NCBI GenBank assembly: GCA_018398815.1
Contig: CM031604.1
Coordinates: forward strand, 61,482,638-61,546,637
From: Conus ventricosus
Taxonomy: Eukaryota > Mollusca > Gastropoda > Neogastropoda > Conidae
Length of the DNA: 64,000 nucleotides
Reading direction: 5' to 3'
How positions within the stretch are numbered: the stretch's first letter is position 1; every line of letters begins with the position of its first letter. Positions 1-11,725 of this stretch are shown here, piece after piece. The position numbers were made by a program, and so were the translations under genes. The notes beneath the pieces were generated by a model. The model was not told the origin of the DNA. It made no database searches and saw nothing but the letters and a program-made list of their open reading frames with translations.

Positions 1-1010
1 TGACGTAATAATCATAGCCTTTGTATGGACATTGGCTGGGCTTAAAAGCAATATGATAAACTCTCGTAATAATTTTCATTAAAACTGAAAAATTCAATAC
101 AGCCTTTTTTTTCCCCATTTCATAAAAAAAATTTTCTTTGCTGCTCTTTCAGCTGAATCTTGTTACCAATAAGCCCAAACATTCAGGTGAACTAACTAGT
201 ATCTATTGCTGTATAAAACAGTTCTGTACTTGAGCATGCATCAATATGCACATGCACATCTAGAAAACAAAGAATATGACTGAAATAAATAGTTCACAAT
301 TAAATATCAGTTAAAAAAAAGTTTCTATGAAGCGTTTCTGCTAAAACAGTTGCTTTTTCATTATCAGTGCCCAATGTTTTCAAACTTTCAAAATAAATAC
401 ATGAACTGGTTATACACAAGGAGAGTGCAAAACACACACACACGAACACACATGCGCGCGCAGACAAATCAAGTACAAGAGCCAATTAAAAAGATGATAA
501 AATCTGAGATCACCATGCTGACGATGAATAGTAAGCACAGGAAAATACTACTTTTCAGCTCAGAATTTAGTTCTGTTGCAATGAAATTGCCTTGTGGTGT
601 CAAATTCATTTTATTTTAGTCACAAAGTCTGAAATGAATGGGTTTTCCACAGTCAGGAACAGTGAAAAGTCTCATTCTGTAATTTTTTTTTTTCAGTTCT
701 CGAAAGTGTGCAGTGATAAGTTACACATCACCCCCAACCCCCATCCTTTTTCTGTCCAACAAATCTAAACACATAACTTTGCTTCCAACCTGCTATTCTT
801 TTGGAACTTACAATGTCAAATCATCAAAAAGGGACAAAACATGCGTGTCGTCAGACATACTTATGCTTTACTCACTTGCTCTTTTCTTCTTTGAAAATTA
901 AGAAAAGTAAATAATCAAAGTATAATAGAATAAGAAAAAAAATCTGCAAGCTACTTACTACTTTTACTAGCACACACACATACACACACAGAGTGACTGA
1001 AAGACCTGAC
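1..1010 (-). other. UBA1 intron 4 (partial)
   Basis: This AT-rich stretch has short CA runs (435-460, 970-990) and short ORFs only. I find no continuation of the E1 reading frame in it, so it is treated as intron running off the left edge. Confidence 0.7.
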
Positions 1011-1145
1011 CTGGAACTGGGAGAGAAATGCTTCATCCAAGTTGGCAGCGGAACTGTTGACCGGCACATAGCTGTTCAACTCTGCCAGTCGAGGCTGGGA
1101 CACTTCTGCACGGTTCTTCCCTACATCCTCTTCTCGGATGAAAAA
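1011..1145 (-). CDS. UBA1: UBA1, coding exon 4 (last exon in window)
   Basis: This 45-codon exon starts after an AG acceptor (pyrimidine-poor tract ending tgtgcag) and ends with FQ before a GT donor (gtcagg). It reads [20 protein letters not shown] and continues to LNSYVPV. This is the part of the E1 first adenylation fold that follows the DLSSQ segment of exon 3. The motif REED-(I/V)[21 protein letters not shown] is nearly invariant in animal UBA1. The phase is 0 on both sides. The next exon, expected to begin with a run of valines, is not in positions 1-1010, so the gene leaves the window here. Identification is very secure; the exact donor is slightly less so because a second GT lies five bases further on. 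Confidence 0.95.
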
Positions 1146-2486
1146 CTGCACATACACAAGTACTATCAAGCGTCCAATCTTTCTTTAAAAACATATACAT
1201 GTGTTTGGATGCCTGCGTTTACTCAACTCATTGTAGTTATTTTTGTTTCAGAGGTTGGCAATGGCTAGAACTTTGTGTGAGATGGTGAGGCTGGGAGGTG
1301 GTATGCGCTGATCTGGAACGAGTTTGTGACCGAGTGATGCGTGTTCATGTATTATGAGTAGTTCCAATTTACTTTGCTTATTATTTGACGTGTGTTCTTG
1401 TTCAATGTAAATGCTTCGGGCATTGAATTGATTTGGTGTATAAATCTTCTTAATATGTATATTCTTTTCACCATTAATATTTTTAAACAGTAAACAAGTG
1501 GGGTAACTTTTGCTCCCATAAGAAAACCTAACACAGAGTAACTTTTATTCAAGACTGGCACAGCCTTTTAAACTTGAATAAAGTCAGACAAATACATAGA
1601 CGAACAATCTAACAGTGGGAGAAAAAACAACCACAGGCCAACAACTGAACTGTCTTCATAGTAATGACTTGGCCCACTTGTTAAGTTGTTTACTGTTCCC
1701 TGCCTCATTTCATTTCCAATTAATATTTTTGTTTTACAAACATAACATTATGATTCTGTGCGTTGTATCATGGAACACTATCATTCATCATGTGTGCATT
1801 ATCACTTGCCTAATCAAAGCAATTTTCCCTATCAGCTACTTTTACCATTTGAAAGGGGAAACAACGTTCATATTCTCAAATCATGACAGACACAAATGTT
1901 GATACTACTCAATAACCTTAGTACTTCTCCTGAAATACTGTAATCCACAACTGCCAACCATGTGCCAGGGAATGACGGGGCAGTTTGACCTTGAACTGAT
2001 AAGTATTTTTCACTCATATTTGTCTCATATATGCAAGACTCTCAAACAAGTCTACCTTCCACTCCAAAATACAGCTGCTGACACTGGGAGATCATCAGTT
2101 TGGATCTATTCTATAATACTTCATTGCCCTTACCCCCCAAAAAATAATAAACAAATGATACCCAGACCCTACGTTTCCATAAATAAATTTTCAGTGCCTG
2201 TTTTGTCGTCAATTTGCGGGCTTCAGGGAAGGATTTTTAAAACTGGGTAATTCCAGCAAAATTCTAGAAGGTTGTCAATTTTGTGACATCTCAACTGACT
2301 TAGAACAGAACCCTTCAATTTAGTTCAACACACAAGAAACCATGACTGACTATAATCACATCATGACAAACAGCAGTCCTGCAGATCCTGCAAAACAGGT
2401 GAGCCAAGATACATGAACATGGAACTCTCACCCACTACAATACCACAGTACTTTTCTTCATCCACACATTTGTAGGCATCACTCAC

Positions 2487-2655
2487 CTGAGAACTGAGAT
2501 CACCGAAGACCACCTTCTCCGGGTCATGGATAGTGACCGACTTGACACCACCCAAGACCACGTTCTTGGCAATCTCAATGCCCAAACCTCTCATCCCCGA
2601 AATCAACACGTTGGAGTTAGCCATCTTACGCATGGCTTCATGGCCCAGCACATAC
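2487..2655 (-). CDS. UBA1: UBA1, coding exon 3
   Basis: The exon is 169 bp. Its first base completes the leucine codon split across intron 2, and it ends with DLSSQ before a GTGAGT donor. It encodes [20 protein letters not shown] followed by [11 protein letters not shown]. This is the Rossmann-like glycine-rich start of the E1 inactive adenylation domain, whose family consensus is YVLGHEAM...VL(I/V)SG(L/M)RGLG(I/V)EIAKN. It is the most strongly diagnostic stretch of the gene in this window. Intron 3 (1146-2486) separates it from exon 4. Confidence 0.97.
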
Positions 2656-3028
2656 CTGGTCAAAACAGCAGCACTTAAAAATCATACAGAAATGGGCGAG
2701 TCATAACCTTGAAGCCAACATCTTTACAAACTTTTTCAAACACAAGAAAAACCAAAGTCAGTTTTCACAGAATTTTCTGGCCTTTGAAAAAGAGCGTCTT
2801 AGTTTCTCCAAAATTTTCAAACCTTAAATGAAAGCATAAACCCCAATTTCACAGTGAAGGTAGAGACTAACGTACATACACAATTTGCTTGTTTACTTCT
2901 TAAAAACAGTGATCCTTTCTTTTCCACTTTTATTAATTTTACACAAAACATACATGACAACATGGCCTATAAAAATCAAGTGACCTGTTATCAAAGAAAA
3001 AAATATGGACATAAGTTGATGAACTTAC

Positions 3029-3099
3029 AACTGGCGCGAGTACAAGCCCTCATCAATCTCTTCTGCAGCGTCAACTGCTCCATTCTTGTCCATTTCCAC
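3029..3099 (-). CDS. UBA1: UBA1, coding exon 2
   Basis: The exon is 71 bp, with an acceptor tgtcacag and a GTAAGT donor. It encodes VEMDKNGAVDAAEEIDEGLY and then SRQ plus two bases of a leucine codon (phase 2) that exon 3 completes. The [17 protein letters not shown] junction thus produced is the classic UBA1 signature just before the first adenylation fold. It is too short to be found as an isolated ORF and was located by splice-phase matching. Intron 1 is 3100-4985 and intron 2 is 2656-3028. Confidence 0.95.
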
Positions 3100-4454
3100 C
3101 TGTGACAAAGTAAGCAGCTTTTCTTGATACTCCTTGAAATGCCCTTGAATTTAACATCAACTTGCTATCACATCATGGGAGTATCTTTTTGTTCATTTGT
3201 TTGTTTAATACACACATAACCAGATGGACATATAAGCATGCCCAGGCCATGGATACAATATATTTGAGAATAACGCACAACAGACTGACCAATAAGTGAA
3301 TAATGCTTGCAGCATCACTGTATATTTCAATGTTCTCGAAAATGTCCCATAACTGGCTTTACATTGTCCAAACTGCCTCGCTAGCCAATTTCGTTTGGTA
3401 CTCGAGCTCATAATCATTTTGAAACATATAATCATTAGTAATACCGCATCAATCACTATATCAAACTTAACCTGAACATCATTGGAGCCAGGATAATATC
3501 ATTTGCAGCAGTATGATTTACTATGGTTAAGCACATTACAGAACTTGACCTCAGGAAACCAGAGTGAGTCAATTAATTTCCTCTTGCCATTCTGTCAGCA
3601 GCAAAATTTCTGGTGCAAAAAACATACCAGTAGACACAATCTGAGTAAGTCAGAACAGCAAACCACAGCAAAAAAAAATCTCACTTTAAGGAACACAAGT
3701 TTGTTACAATCAATGATCTTCACAAAGACCAAATGGGATTCTGGAAATACCAAAAGTCATCCAACACTTTGTGTTAATAATTAACAAGGAACAAAAATGG
3801 ATATACATATAATATAAAGGATATTAGCAAATACCAGCAAAATAAAAGTTCACACCTAGTCCAGACTACAGGTTTAGACTAAATTTCTTTTTTTAATTCA
3901 TTTCACCCAAATACTTATGGCTCGATTTTGCTGAAAGGTGGGTAGGATAAGTATTTATAGTTCATCATCTGGCTTTGTTTTGTTTTCTTTTACACTGCAT
4001 ATTACATTCATGCAATTCATTAATCTTTGTGGGTTTTTTTCATACTTTATATTCATCATGCTAAGAACTGTGGAATATCATTGGATCTTTTGGCTTTTCA
4101 GTCTTCTGGAAAATGTGCGCTAATGATTTTCTCTTTTCCATCATTCTCTTAGACCAACTTTTTTTATTTTCATGTTTATTAACTGTTCACTGCCGCTTTT
4201 CCACCTTTTGTGACCCATTTATGTCTTTTTCTACAAAGTCTTTTATCATTCTCCCAAAATTATACAGTAATGTAGTAAATACTGTGATGATTGTGCAGAG
4301 ATAACATTTCTGTTCATCCTTCAGTATCTACTTGCCTACACAGCTTTCCTTTTGCTTTTTGTTTAACATAACAGAGGGATTGGGGAGGAGTTCACAATTC
4401 TTTGTTTTGTTTTTTCAAATGTGGGTAATAAATCAGGCAGAATGGCTGGACATT

Positions 4455-4501
<47 letters not shown>

Positions 4502-4985
4502 CTAATCTTTTTCCCCCCAAGACATTTCTTTTTGTCCTTGTGGTGATGGCCTTGAAAGGTCTGTAGGTGCAGTCAGCTGTGCCATTAGAAAACTTAAATG
4601 GAGCCATTCACCATAATTTACTAAAAAAAATATTAAAAAAATTTAAAATTTTTAAAGGTTGAGTGTCTACCATATAGTTTTAATGGCTGAATCACTGGCT
4701 GACTAAAAAAAAAATAAAAATACAATCTGTATCAAAATCAAGGATAAGTTCCATTACATTTCTGATGCTATCCACCAGAACCTGGAAAGCATAAACCAAG
4801 ATTTGGAATATATTCAGAAAGAAAAATAAACAGAAAATCATTTTCAACAGAAGATAGAAAGTAACAGATGCAGAAATTGAGAACTGTTCGATATGAAACA
4901 GATTTCCCACAAAATAATGAACATGCTTCATTTTTTTTTAAATCATACCAACAAAAAAAACAAAGCCTTTGAAAAATTCACTTAC

Positions 4986-5087
4986 AGAGTTGTTACTTGT
5001 ACTACAAGTGGTGTTAAAACAATTGCCAGAGGTATTTTCTTCAATGCGGGCTCTCTTGGCAGGAGGGGCGGTGCTATCACTGGACAT
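4986..5087 (-). CDS. UBA1: UBA1, coding exon 1 with start codon
   Basis: UBA1 is the E1 enzyme that activates ubiquitin with ATP, forms a thioester with it and passes it to E2 enzymes in nucleus and cytosol. This first coding exon (34 codons) begins MSSDSTAPPAKRARIEENTS. The PAKRAR basic patch resembles the nuclear-localisation segment near the N-terminus of vertebrate UBA1. The ATG at 5087 is preceded directly by an acceptor-like AG (5088-5089, tattttcag), so a noncoding 5' exon probably lies further right. The GTAAGT donor gives phase 0. The four exons in the window encode 159 residues of a protein that is usually about 1,050 residues long. No damage is visible. The start is chosen because it opens the only frame continuous with exon 2. 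Confidence 0.9.
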
Positions 5088-5418
5088 CTGAAAATATACA
5101 CTTTAAATTAGACCAAATTTAAGAATGAAGAAGATGGTTTCTTCACAAGCTTAACACTTTGCCAGTAAACTAATACTAAATAGGTAAATAATAATATCAA
5201 GTAGAAAATACAAATTATAAAAGACATTTACCTTTGTGCTAGTTCTTCATTTAAAGTAGCAAAGTATTGTTTAAAAAAAAGTCTTCATTTAAACAGATCA
5301 TTCTAAACATCAGCTCTCACTACACGTCACAATTCTTAAGATGCTACAAAACTGTCCTGAGGCAGGGTTGTACATCCTTAGCAGTATCTATAGGACAAAT
5401 GTCCTGGACCACCCTGAA

Positions 5419-5470
5419 GTAATAGGACATTTGTCCTCTTCATAACAAAATCAATCGGACATTTTGAACG
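5419..5470. repeat. Left copy of direct repeat flanking hAT fragment
   Basis: This stretch of about 50 bp contains GGACATTTGTCCTCTTCA and ends ATCGGACATTTTG. It is matched in the same orientation at 6547-6604. Just left of it, at about 5393, the reverse complement GGACAAATGTCC also occurs, so the site could fold into a 12-bp-stem hairpin. Confidence 0.75.
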
Positions 5471-5628
5471 CAAGCCAGATTGAATGTATATTAAGTTTCA
5501 TGCACACAAAAATGGTATTACAAAAGCTGACTATATTCCTAGAGTGGGAAGCCATGTTTGGTAAACATACTATTACTAGTCCACACGCACACACAGTCAC
5601 ACACACAGAGGCAGTCTTTCCTAAATCA

Positions 5629-6156
5629 CTATTCATTGCTAATGCTAGTATTCAAGTACAATATTGATTCATTTGGAGTCGTCTTTTTGGTTGAAGAGCA
5701 TTCTTTTCCTTTTCTCTCCCACTTTTCTGTCACCCTGAACACCCATTCTGATTCCCCCTTGACATCACTTGGTCCTTCCATTTGCACCCTCATCAGCATG
5801 GCCTGGTTTTCTGCTGTCAGTCTGTTCCTTTGACTTGTCAAAATCAAATTCTGAGTGCTGAACCCTCTTTCTACATCAGCTGTATGGACGGGCAGGGTGA
5901 TGGCAAGCTGGGCCAGTTTCTTGAGGTTGGTGAACTCCAGCTGGTGGTAGCGGGCAATGAGCTGCCAGAGTGTCAAGGTGCTGTCCCTGGGGTACATCTG
6001 CTCCTTGACCGTTTTCTTGAGATCCACCAACTCCTCTTTGGCTGTCTCAGCATCGATCAGGGCAGGGGACTCTTTCTGCATCTTCTCTCCATTGTTTGTC
6101 TTCCATGTGTGCGTCGTGGAGCAAGGATTCCTTTCCAGTCTCCGCTTCAGCAACAT
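5629..6156 (-). pseudogene. hAT transposase C-terminal fragment (ZNF862-like)
   Basis: This 175-codon frame encodes the C-terminal dimerisation region of a hAT-superfamily transposase or a host gene derived from one. The diagnostic segment is TLPVHTADVERGFSTQNLIL, followed by TSQRNRL and a helix ending MLMRVQMEGP. The TADVER-(G/S)FS box and the following R-N-R-L are the hallmark of the hAT C-terminal domain seen in ZNF862/KIAA1586-like proteins. The BED zinc finger and the catalytic core (DDE residues) are absent, since a complete protein would be over 600 residues. It lies upstream of the UBA1 start, on the same strand. A direct repeat flanks it (5419-5470 and 6547-6604), and both repeat copies carry GGACATTTGTCC. 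I read it as a broken transposon copy. A captured terminal exon of a host gene is less likely. Confidence 0.75.
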
Positions 6157-6546
6157 GTGCCTACATGGCCTACAACACGTAACAAGTACAAGGCTTATCG
6201 CTCTTTAGCCGCTTTACGCTAAAAATAACCCTGACACAAGCTGGCTGCGAGCTCTCAGCTGTGAGCCGTGTACCTCGCTGGCTCAGCCTCTGCGAGTCAG
6301 GGAGGCAGAGTTGCAAGCCAACGAGCTAAAAATAGACCGCCACGGCTCGCCACTAAGCTTAGTGCCAGTGGCACACGGGACTAGTAATACGCCTAGTGAT
6401 TCACTGGGCAGTGGGCTTACACTAAAGTTACAGACTGGAGTTCTGTACGACGGTCGGACTCAAATAATTTTGCGGGCTTGATATAAACGGCCGGTGCCAT
6501 GTCCGTGAGCATCGGAAAGCTATCGGACAGTGACCGCGTTTTCGGC

Positions 6547-6604
6547 AAAGTAATGGGACATTTGTCCTCTTCACTGCCAGTTATATCGGACATTTTGCAT
6601 GTGC
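6547..6604. repeat. Right copy of direct repeat flanking hAT fragment
   Basis: This copy shares GGACATTTGTCCTCTTCA and ATCGGACATTTTG with 5419-5470. On the minus strand it reads as an open acidic peptide (MSDITGSEEDKCPITLPKTR), which suggests it may be a piece of the transposon's own coding region, not a terminal repeat. Confidence 0.7.
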
Positions 6605-7105
6605 AATGGGTCTATGTCCGATGTCCGACGTGGATGTGCAACCATGCTGAGGTCAGCACTACCACGTTGAAAACAGCTGAAACTAGGTGTGACCTCCTCA
6701 TACCTCCCTCTTCCACAGGTACAGAGTTTGTGATATCTGATAATGTTGATATGTAACCAAACTGCAAACTGCTCTTTGGGCGATACCACCACAGATTTCA
6801 AGGATGTGGAAAACAGCAACATGACAGCAGTTCTGAATGCCTCCACAAGACTCTATTACAACCAAGGAGTTTCACAGACCTTGTCTACCAGCAAGAGATT
6901 AATTCCAGGCTGCTTAACTGTCAGCGCAACATCTACGTTAGGTCTTCCATTTATCCAGAAGCACAGTCAGATGACAGGTATTATATGGGTGGACAGCACA
7001 TTATTTTGTAGCACTAAATATGATTGGAACCAGTAAACAAAACAAAACAATCATAACAAAAGTGAAAGACATTATTGGAATTAATGAAATCATCTTCTGT
7101 AACTA

Positions 7106-7163
7106 ATAATAATAATGTTGCTTATAGCCCAGCCGACCGCAAAGTGCCCCATCAGGGCTGTCA
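7106..7163 (-). mobile_element. 5'-truncated LINE 3' end, copy 1
   Basis: This short insertion contains GTTGCTTATAGCCCAGCCGA and CATCAGGGCTGTCA, with a (TAA)n simple tail. It matches copies at 8594, 20278 and 38791. Flanking duplications are not clear for this copy. Confidence 0.7.
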
Positions 7164-8593
7164 ACTAGTATACTGAGATTTACTAAGTCCCATCATGATA
7201 ACTGACTCGGGGTTTGGTACAGAGTATTATGGCAACTGTGTCACTAAGCAGAACTGGAGAAATAGCTGAAAAATCAAGTGGGAACTTCCATTTCTGAGAA
7301 AAGGTGGTCACTGACTGCCTTCCACTGACAAGAGAGGTCAGGCGAACAGAGACGGCTCTAATGACGAAGCTCCACGGCAGTCTACAAGAGCTGGAGAAAA
7401 CGGCACAATTCATCTCCAGGTTGGATTCACCGTGTAGACCAAGGTGTATGCAAAGCAGAAAGAAAAATGCCTTCCAGATTTTGACTCACCACTGACATCA
7501 GGGCAAGATACTGCAACTTCTTGTCATGTCAGAGTTCCCAAAAGATGGATTATAACTACAGCCCAATATCCTTCTCACACCATTAACTTCTAAAGCAAAT
7601 GTACCACTGCAATAATGAATTTAACCTTCTTAATATCTAACTTTGCCTCAAACTGACAATAATTCATACAGGACCAAGTTAGGCAAACTACGCACGGGAC
7701 CTCTCATTTAGAACTCTCATAATTCAGAACTATTCTGAAGATCTTTTCTTCTCAGCTTTGTTCAGTCTGTGCAGAACTGATGTAGAGAGTGTTCACATTC
7801 TGCAAACCACCACCTCCATTACTGTATTTCAAGGACATTGAGTGAAGACCCCAGTGCATTTTCAGTTTTAGACCCTATACACCTTTCCTGTTTATCATAC
7901 ATTATGCTGGCTTGCGTAATTCAAGCAATAACAGTAACAAGCCTTCCAGTTTCACATTCTTCTTCTCATATGGTTACAAACCTTATAATCTAAAAGATTC
8001 AGCTGCATTTATACTAGTGCCAGATTTATTATATGCATACTATGTTGTGTCTATGAATATAACTTGCATCAAAGTATGTATTCCAAATGGCACATACAAA
8101 AATGTACAGTTCTAAATATTGAAAATTCCATGGGCATATAAGAAAATTGCTTCTCAGCATTGACATCAGACCACTTAAAAAAAAAAAAAAAATTGCTTTC
8201 AGGAATTGAAAGGCTGGGGTGAAAAAGTCAGATTGTCATGTTTCTTTCCACATGCAACTTTTGCGGACCACAATATCTAAACATACATGCCTTTCTAAAC
8301 CAAAATCCAATGTTTATGAATGACTATACATTTGTTAAAATGGCGTTATGGTATTTGGTCATTATATCAATGGTCAGAGGTAAACTCAAAGGGTTTTTCT
8401 GACTTCAAGTCCTTTTGTTTTCATGTGTAATGTACAAAATGCAGGTCAACTAAAAACATGCTGCTGGATCACAGTACCATAAGTTATGTTGTGACACAGT
8501 ACTCTCAAAAATTCCATGCATGCCACTGTCACCCGACCACTTGGATCCAAGCATGAAATTTGATCTCATCTGGTTTGTCTGTCGTTTCTGTGA

Positions 8594-8677
8594 GATAAGA
8601 TAAGATAATGTTGCTTATAGCCCAGCCGACCGCAAAGGGCCATATCAGGGCTGTCACCACGTTAAAATCAACTCACC
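8594..8677 (-). mobile_element. 5'-truncated LINE 3' end, copy 2, with target-site duplication
   Basis: This 84-bp insertion is flanked by perfect 12-bp copies of TCGTTTCTGTGA (8582-8593 and 8678-8689). On the minus strand it ends in a (TTATC)n tail, as expected for a severely 5'-truncated non-LTR retrotransposon. Its body is shared with 7106, 20278 and 38791. Confidence 0.85.
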
Positions 8678-9689
8678 TCGTTTCTGTGAATCTCTGTATG
8701 CATAATACTATAAAATCACTGCATACAAGTGATGATTCCAGCAGTTTGTAATTCACTGAAAGCTTGAAGGCCTTTTAAAAAACAGCTTTATCATTATTGC
8801 TCAATCATTACCACACAACCCTTTAAATCTTGAAGTTATATGTACATTAGTCAGACTGGATCAGTTGCTGGCTCAAAACAAGCAAATTATATTTTGAGCG
8901 GAACCACCATTTCCACAATAACTCATGTCTAATCAATATTGTTATTGGATATCTTCTGTAGTTTTTTTCTTTTTCCTCGGCGACAAGTGCGCACTATCAA
9001 TGACATTTGCTCATGCTGTGCTTACGTTTTGTATGTTTGGAAATTCTGCTTAAAAGATCTTCTAGCAGAACTAATTTTCATGATGAAATTAAAACCTGCA
9101 GAGAAACCATGCTTTGCCAATAGATTTCCTGTGTCCAAAAAAACATTTTCCAATAGTTTAATTGTCTACAGACAAGACTTATTGACTCTTCTTTTTCAAT
9201 TCAGTTTTAAACTTTTAAATAATTTCATTCAGTGGTGTTTTTTTTTTAGCTTTTTGGAATTTTCAAAAAACTAAACCACCTATACAGTTTAACACTCTCC
9301 CCTACACAACTTTTTACACAGTCTATGGCGCTGAGTAATAGTCACGACTCCCAGTCACCTCCTGTCACCTTTATAATTATTATTTTTAATTCATTTATCC
9401 TTCCGACTTAAATCATGTGCAGTATGGTCTCGAAACAGTGAGTGGTGGAGCGTATACATGTCCTAGTCCACACGCAGTGACCCCTCCTTGAAAAAACAAA
9501 CTGGGGGTTGTGCAGATGGGGAAAAAAAAAAGGGGGGGGGGGGGCGCGCCACTGCCTGGATTAATATTTGCAGCTCCTGAGTGGATGGGCATCACAAGGC
9601 CAAGCTATCTCACAATGGATGTCCTAACCACTTGGCTGTTAGATGGGAAATACAGTCCTAATACATCTTACTTCGGTCTACTTGGACCA

Positions 9690-9850
9690 GATCAGTTGAA
9701 ACTGCTCAACTGCTTTTGCCATGGCACCGAGGGCTCTGGTGTTCTTCCCCGAGAGCTGTTTCAGGCGGTCATAGATGTGCCTACAAACCCCTTGCAACCC
9801 ATATCCATGGCAAGGATCTTGGCTTGGAAGGCCGATTCTCTAAAGTTGCT
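9690..9850 (-). pseudogene. Retroelement polymerase C-terminal relic, frameshifted
   Basis: On the minus strand one frame reads AKILAMDMGCKGFVGTSM and then stops. The next frame continues with YDRLKQLSGKNTRALGAMAK up to LIWSK. Joined over one frameshift, this follows a pattern I associate with the tail of reverse-transcriptase polyproteins of invertebrate retroelements: A-x-E-V-GC-(R/K)-GFVG, then a helix pair and a Trp. There is no other part of the element nearby, so it is a dead fragment. The family assignment is tentative. Confidence 0.4.
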
Positions 9851-10169
9851 GGCTTGAGTTCCAAATGATCTGTTATGTAGGTATGTGCTTCTTTCACTTT
9901 GCTTTCATGTGGCACAGCCCATTCAATAATATTAAGAATCATTTTTTGTGACAAATTACACAGTATATTATAGTGTCATGCAACTCGTCCCGATTTCTAT
10001 GTGGTTTTTCTATCCTGGAAGGTCTGCTGTGCATTCCTTGTCCTAGTTACCCACTCAATTCAGGAAATTCTGCTTCAAAAACCTATATGCCAGAGCTGTT
10101 CCACATATTTGTTGTCTCCTGCTGTTGAGTTACTGAAAAGATAGTTTTTCCTCTGGCAGTGCTACTCAT

Positions 10170-10555
10170 GTGTGCAATCACTTTAACAAGCAGTTGGTTC
10201 AACCTCCATGTGTATGCTTTGAGGCTGTTAAAACAGAACAAGAAATTCGGAAGGCAAAATATTTGTTAAGCAGTTTCATACTAATATGGGGAGATTCAAG
10301 TTCAGTAACAGTTATTGCTAACTGGAACAGTTTGCCAACTGCACTTAAATTTGCTAAAAATACTAATGTTTTTAAGAATTTGCTGGATGAAGGCTTGAAA
10401 TTTAAAGTACAGTTTAGAAGCTTTGATGAATAAGAAGGAAAATTTTTTTGCATGCATTTTCAACCCTGTCATAAAAGTAAAATAACATGAGGGGACATTG
10501 AAAGGCTTAACGGCCTATGTATTGATTACGTCCCTACACTACTACTACTACTACT
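10170..10555 (+). mobile_element. LINE 3' remnant with polymerase tail and (CTA)n end
   Basis: An 87-codon frame ends the element. Its segment NWNSLPTALKFAKNTNVFKN matches the 'W-N-x-L-P...F-K-x-x-L-D' box found near the C-terminus of many LINE reverse transcriptases. The frame stops at 10433. It is followed by a short 3' region and a simple (CTA)n tail at about 10538-10556, the typical end of a non-LTR element. Everything upstream of the last 50 or so residues is missing or eroded, so this is a 5'-truncated inactive copy. Confidence 0.6.
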
Positions 10556-11109
10556 GTATCTTCTTTCAGTGAGTGCGACCTCCCTTAAATTCAGACATGC
10601 TCCACTGTGCCATTTGTTGGACCTGGCAGAGTAGGCACAGTGTCATTTATTTTTCTTTTCTTTCTCTTCCCCATTTCACAAGGTTTGCGTTCCAGTGCAG
10701 GATATCATATGCAGATGTGAGGGTAATGCTGCATTCCATTCCAGCCGAGACTTCTTTGAACTGCCTTCTGGTCTTTTAGTCAACCTTTCAATTTCAACTG
10801 TCTCGATCTCTCAGAATTTTGTGTTTAGGACCCAATTAACATCTCTTCTGGTTCAAGTCTGGATCAACCTTCTTGTAGGCAGCCGAGGTCTGAATTTGTC
10901 TTGTGTAGCCTTTGGCCAGTACCTGGTTGTGTGGCAACATCAACAGAACTCGGCGCAACCTGGATTAAGTTCACATACCACTACTCCACCTACTACCATA
11001 CTGCAGACAAATATAGTGTAATCTTTTCACATTAGAATTTCACCATTTTCAGCACAATGTTGTTGCCAGTTCGCTTTCAACTGTCAGATTTTGTGACAGA
11101 GGGAGAGGA

Positions 11110-11180
11110 GGATGGGGGGGGGGGGGGGGGGGGATCTTACCAGATTTTTTTTCTTTTGTGTGTGTGTGTGTGTGTGTGAG
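11110..11180. repeat. Poly-G tract and (GT)n microsatellite
   Basis: An uninterrupted G run of about 20 bases (11114-11133) is followed by a T-rich spacer and (GT)12 at 11156-11179. The G run could form a quadruplex and is prone to length errors in assembly. Confidence 0.9.
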
Positions 11181-11400
11181 TAACCGCGCGCTTGTACCAG
11201 GTCGTCTTCCCAACAATAGACGACCATCCTTCGACCTCCCGGTGACAGTCGCTGCAACTGTGAACTTCCAACTTGAACTTCGTTAAGTCGTCGTGCACAT
11301 CACTAAGATTTCCTTCTTTGTTCTTCACAAATTTGGAAGCCGGAGAAACAAGACTAATACAAAGTATGAAATTCCCATGGTTGCATTAACTAAGTTCATC
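11137..11400 (-). other. Weak candidate coding fragment, minus strand
   Basis: An open minus-strand frame reads LSDVHDDLTKFKLEVHSCSD followed by CHREVEGWSSIVGKTTWYKR before entering the GT repeat. Composition is protein-like, with two Cys-x2-3-His/Cys-like pairs, but I recognise no family, no convincing splice sites and no start codon. It may be a lone exon, an old mobile-element piece or chance. Confidence 0.2.
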
Positions 11401-11689
11401 CACTACTGCAAGACTCACTACTACAAAAACAAAATGTAGTTTGAACGGCTAAGTAACAACGACTGTTGTTTCCGAAAACCCACAGGCTTGGCCTGGTGTT
11501 TCAACAGCGCATTTCCTGTTCACAATCCCGTTAACTAAATTGTGAAGCAGCTCGCAGCTTCAAAAGCGTGACATTCCAATTGTAGAAAATAACCAAATAT
11601 TAAAATGAACAAACAAACATGTTTATAACCTGAAAACAATTTTAAGTTCGACCAAACGTTCTTTTAACTGTTCACTGCCTCACACGCCG

Positions 11690-11725
11690 GCGTCTGCTGG
11701 ATGCAAATGGCGGACGACACAATGA
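11690..11725. promoter_or_regulatory. Possible promoter region with YY1-like site
   Basis: GCAAATGGCGGACG at 11702-11715 matches the core of the YY1 site (AANATGGCGNC) that often overlaps transcription or translation starts in animals. It sits next to a CpG-richer patch (acgccggcg at 11684-11692) in otherwise AT-rich DNA. It could serve the plus-strand frame at 11707 and, in the other direction, the missing 5' noncoding exon of UBA1. This rests on motif recognition only. Confidence 0.25.

Noticed and set aside
5782..6222. 146-codon plus-strand ORF
   Set aside because: Antisense shadow of the hAT fragment, which has the recognisable motif on the minus strand.
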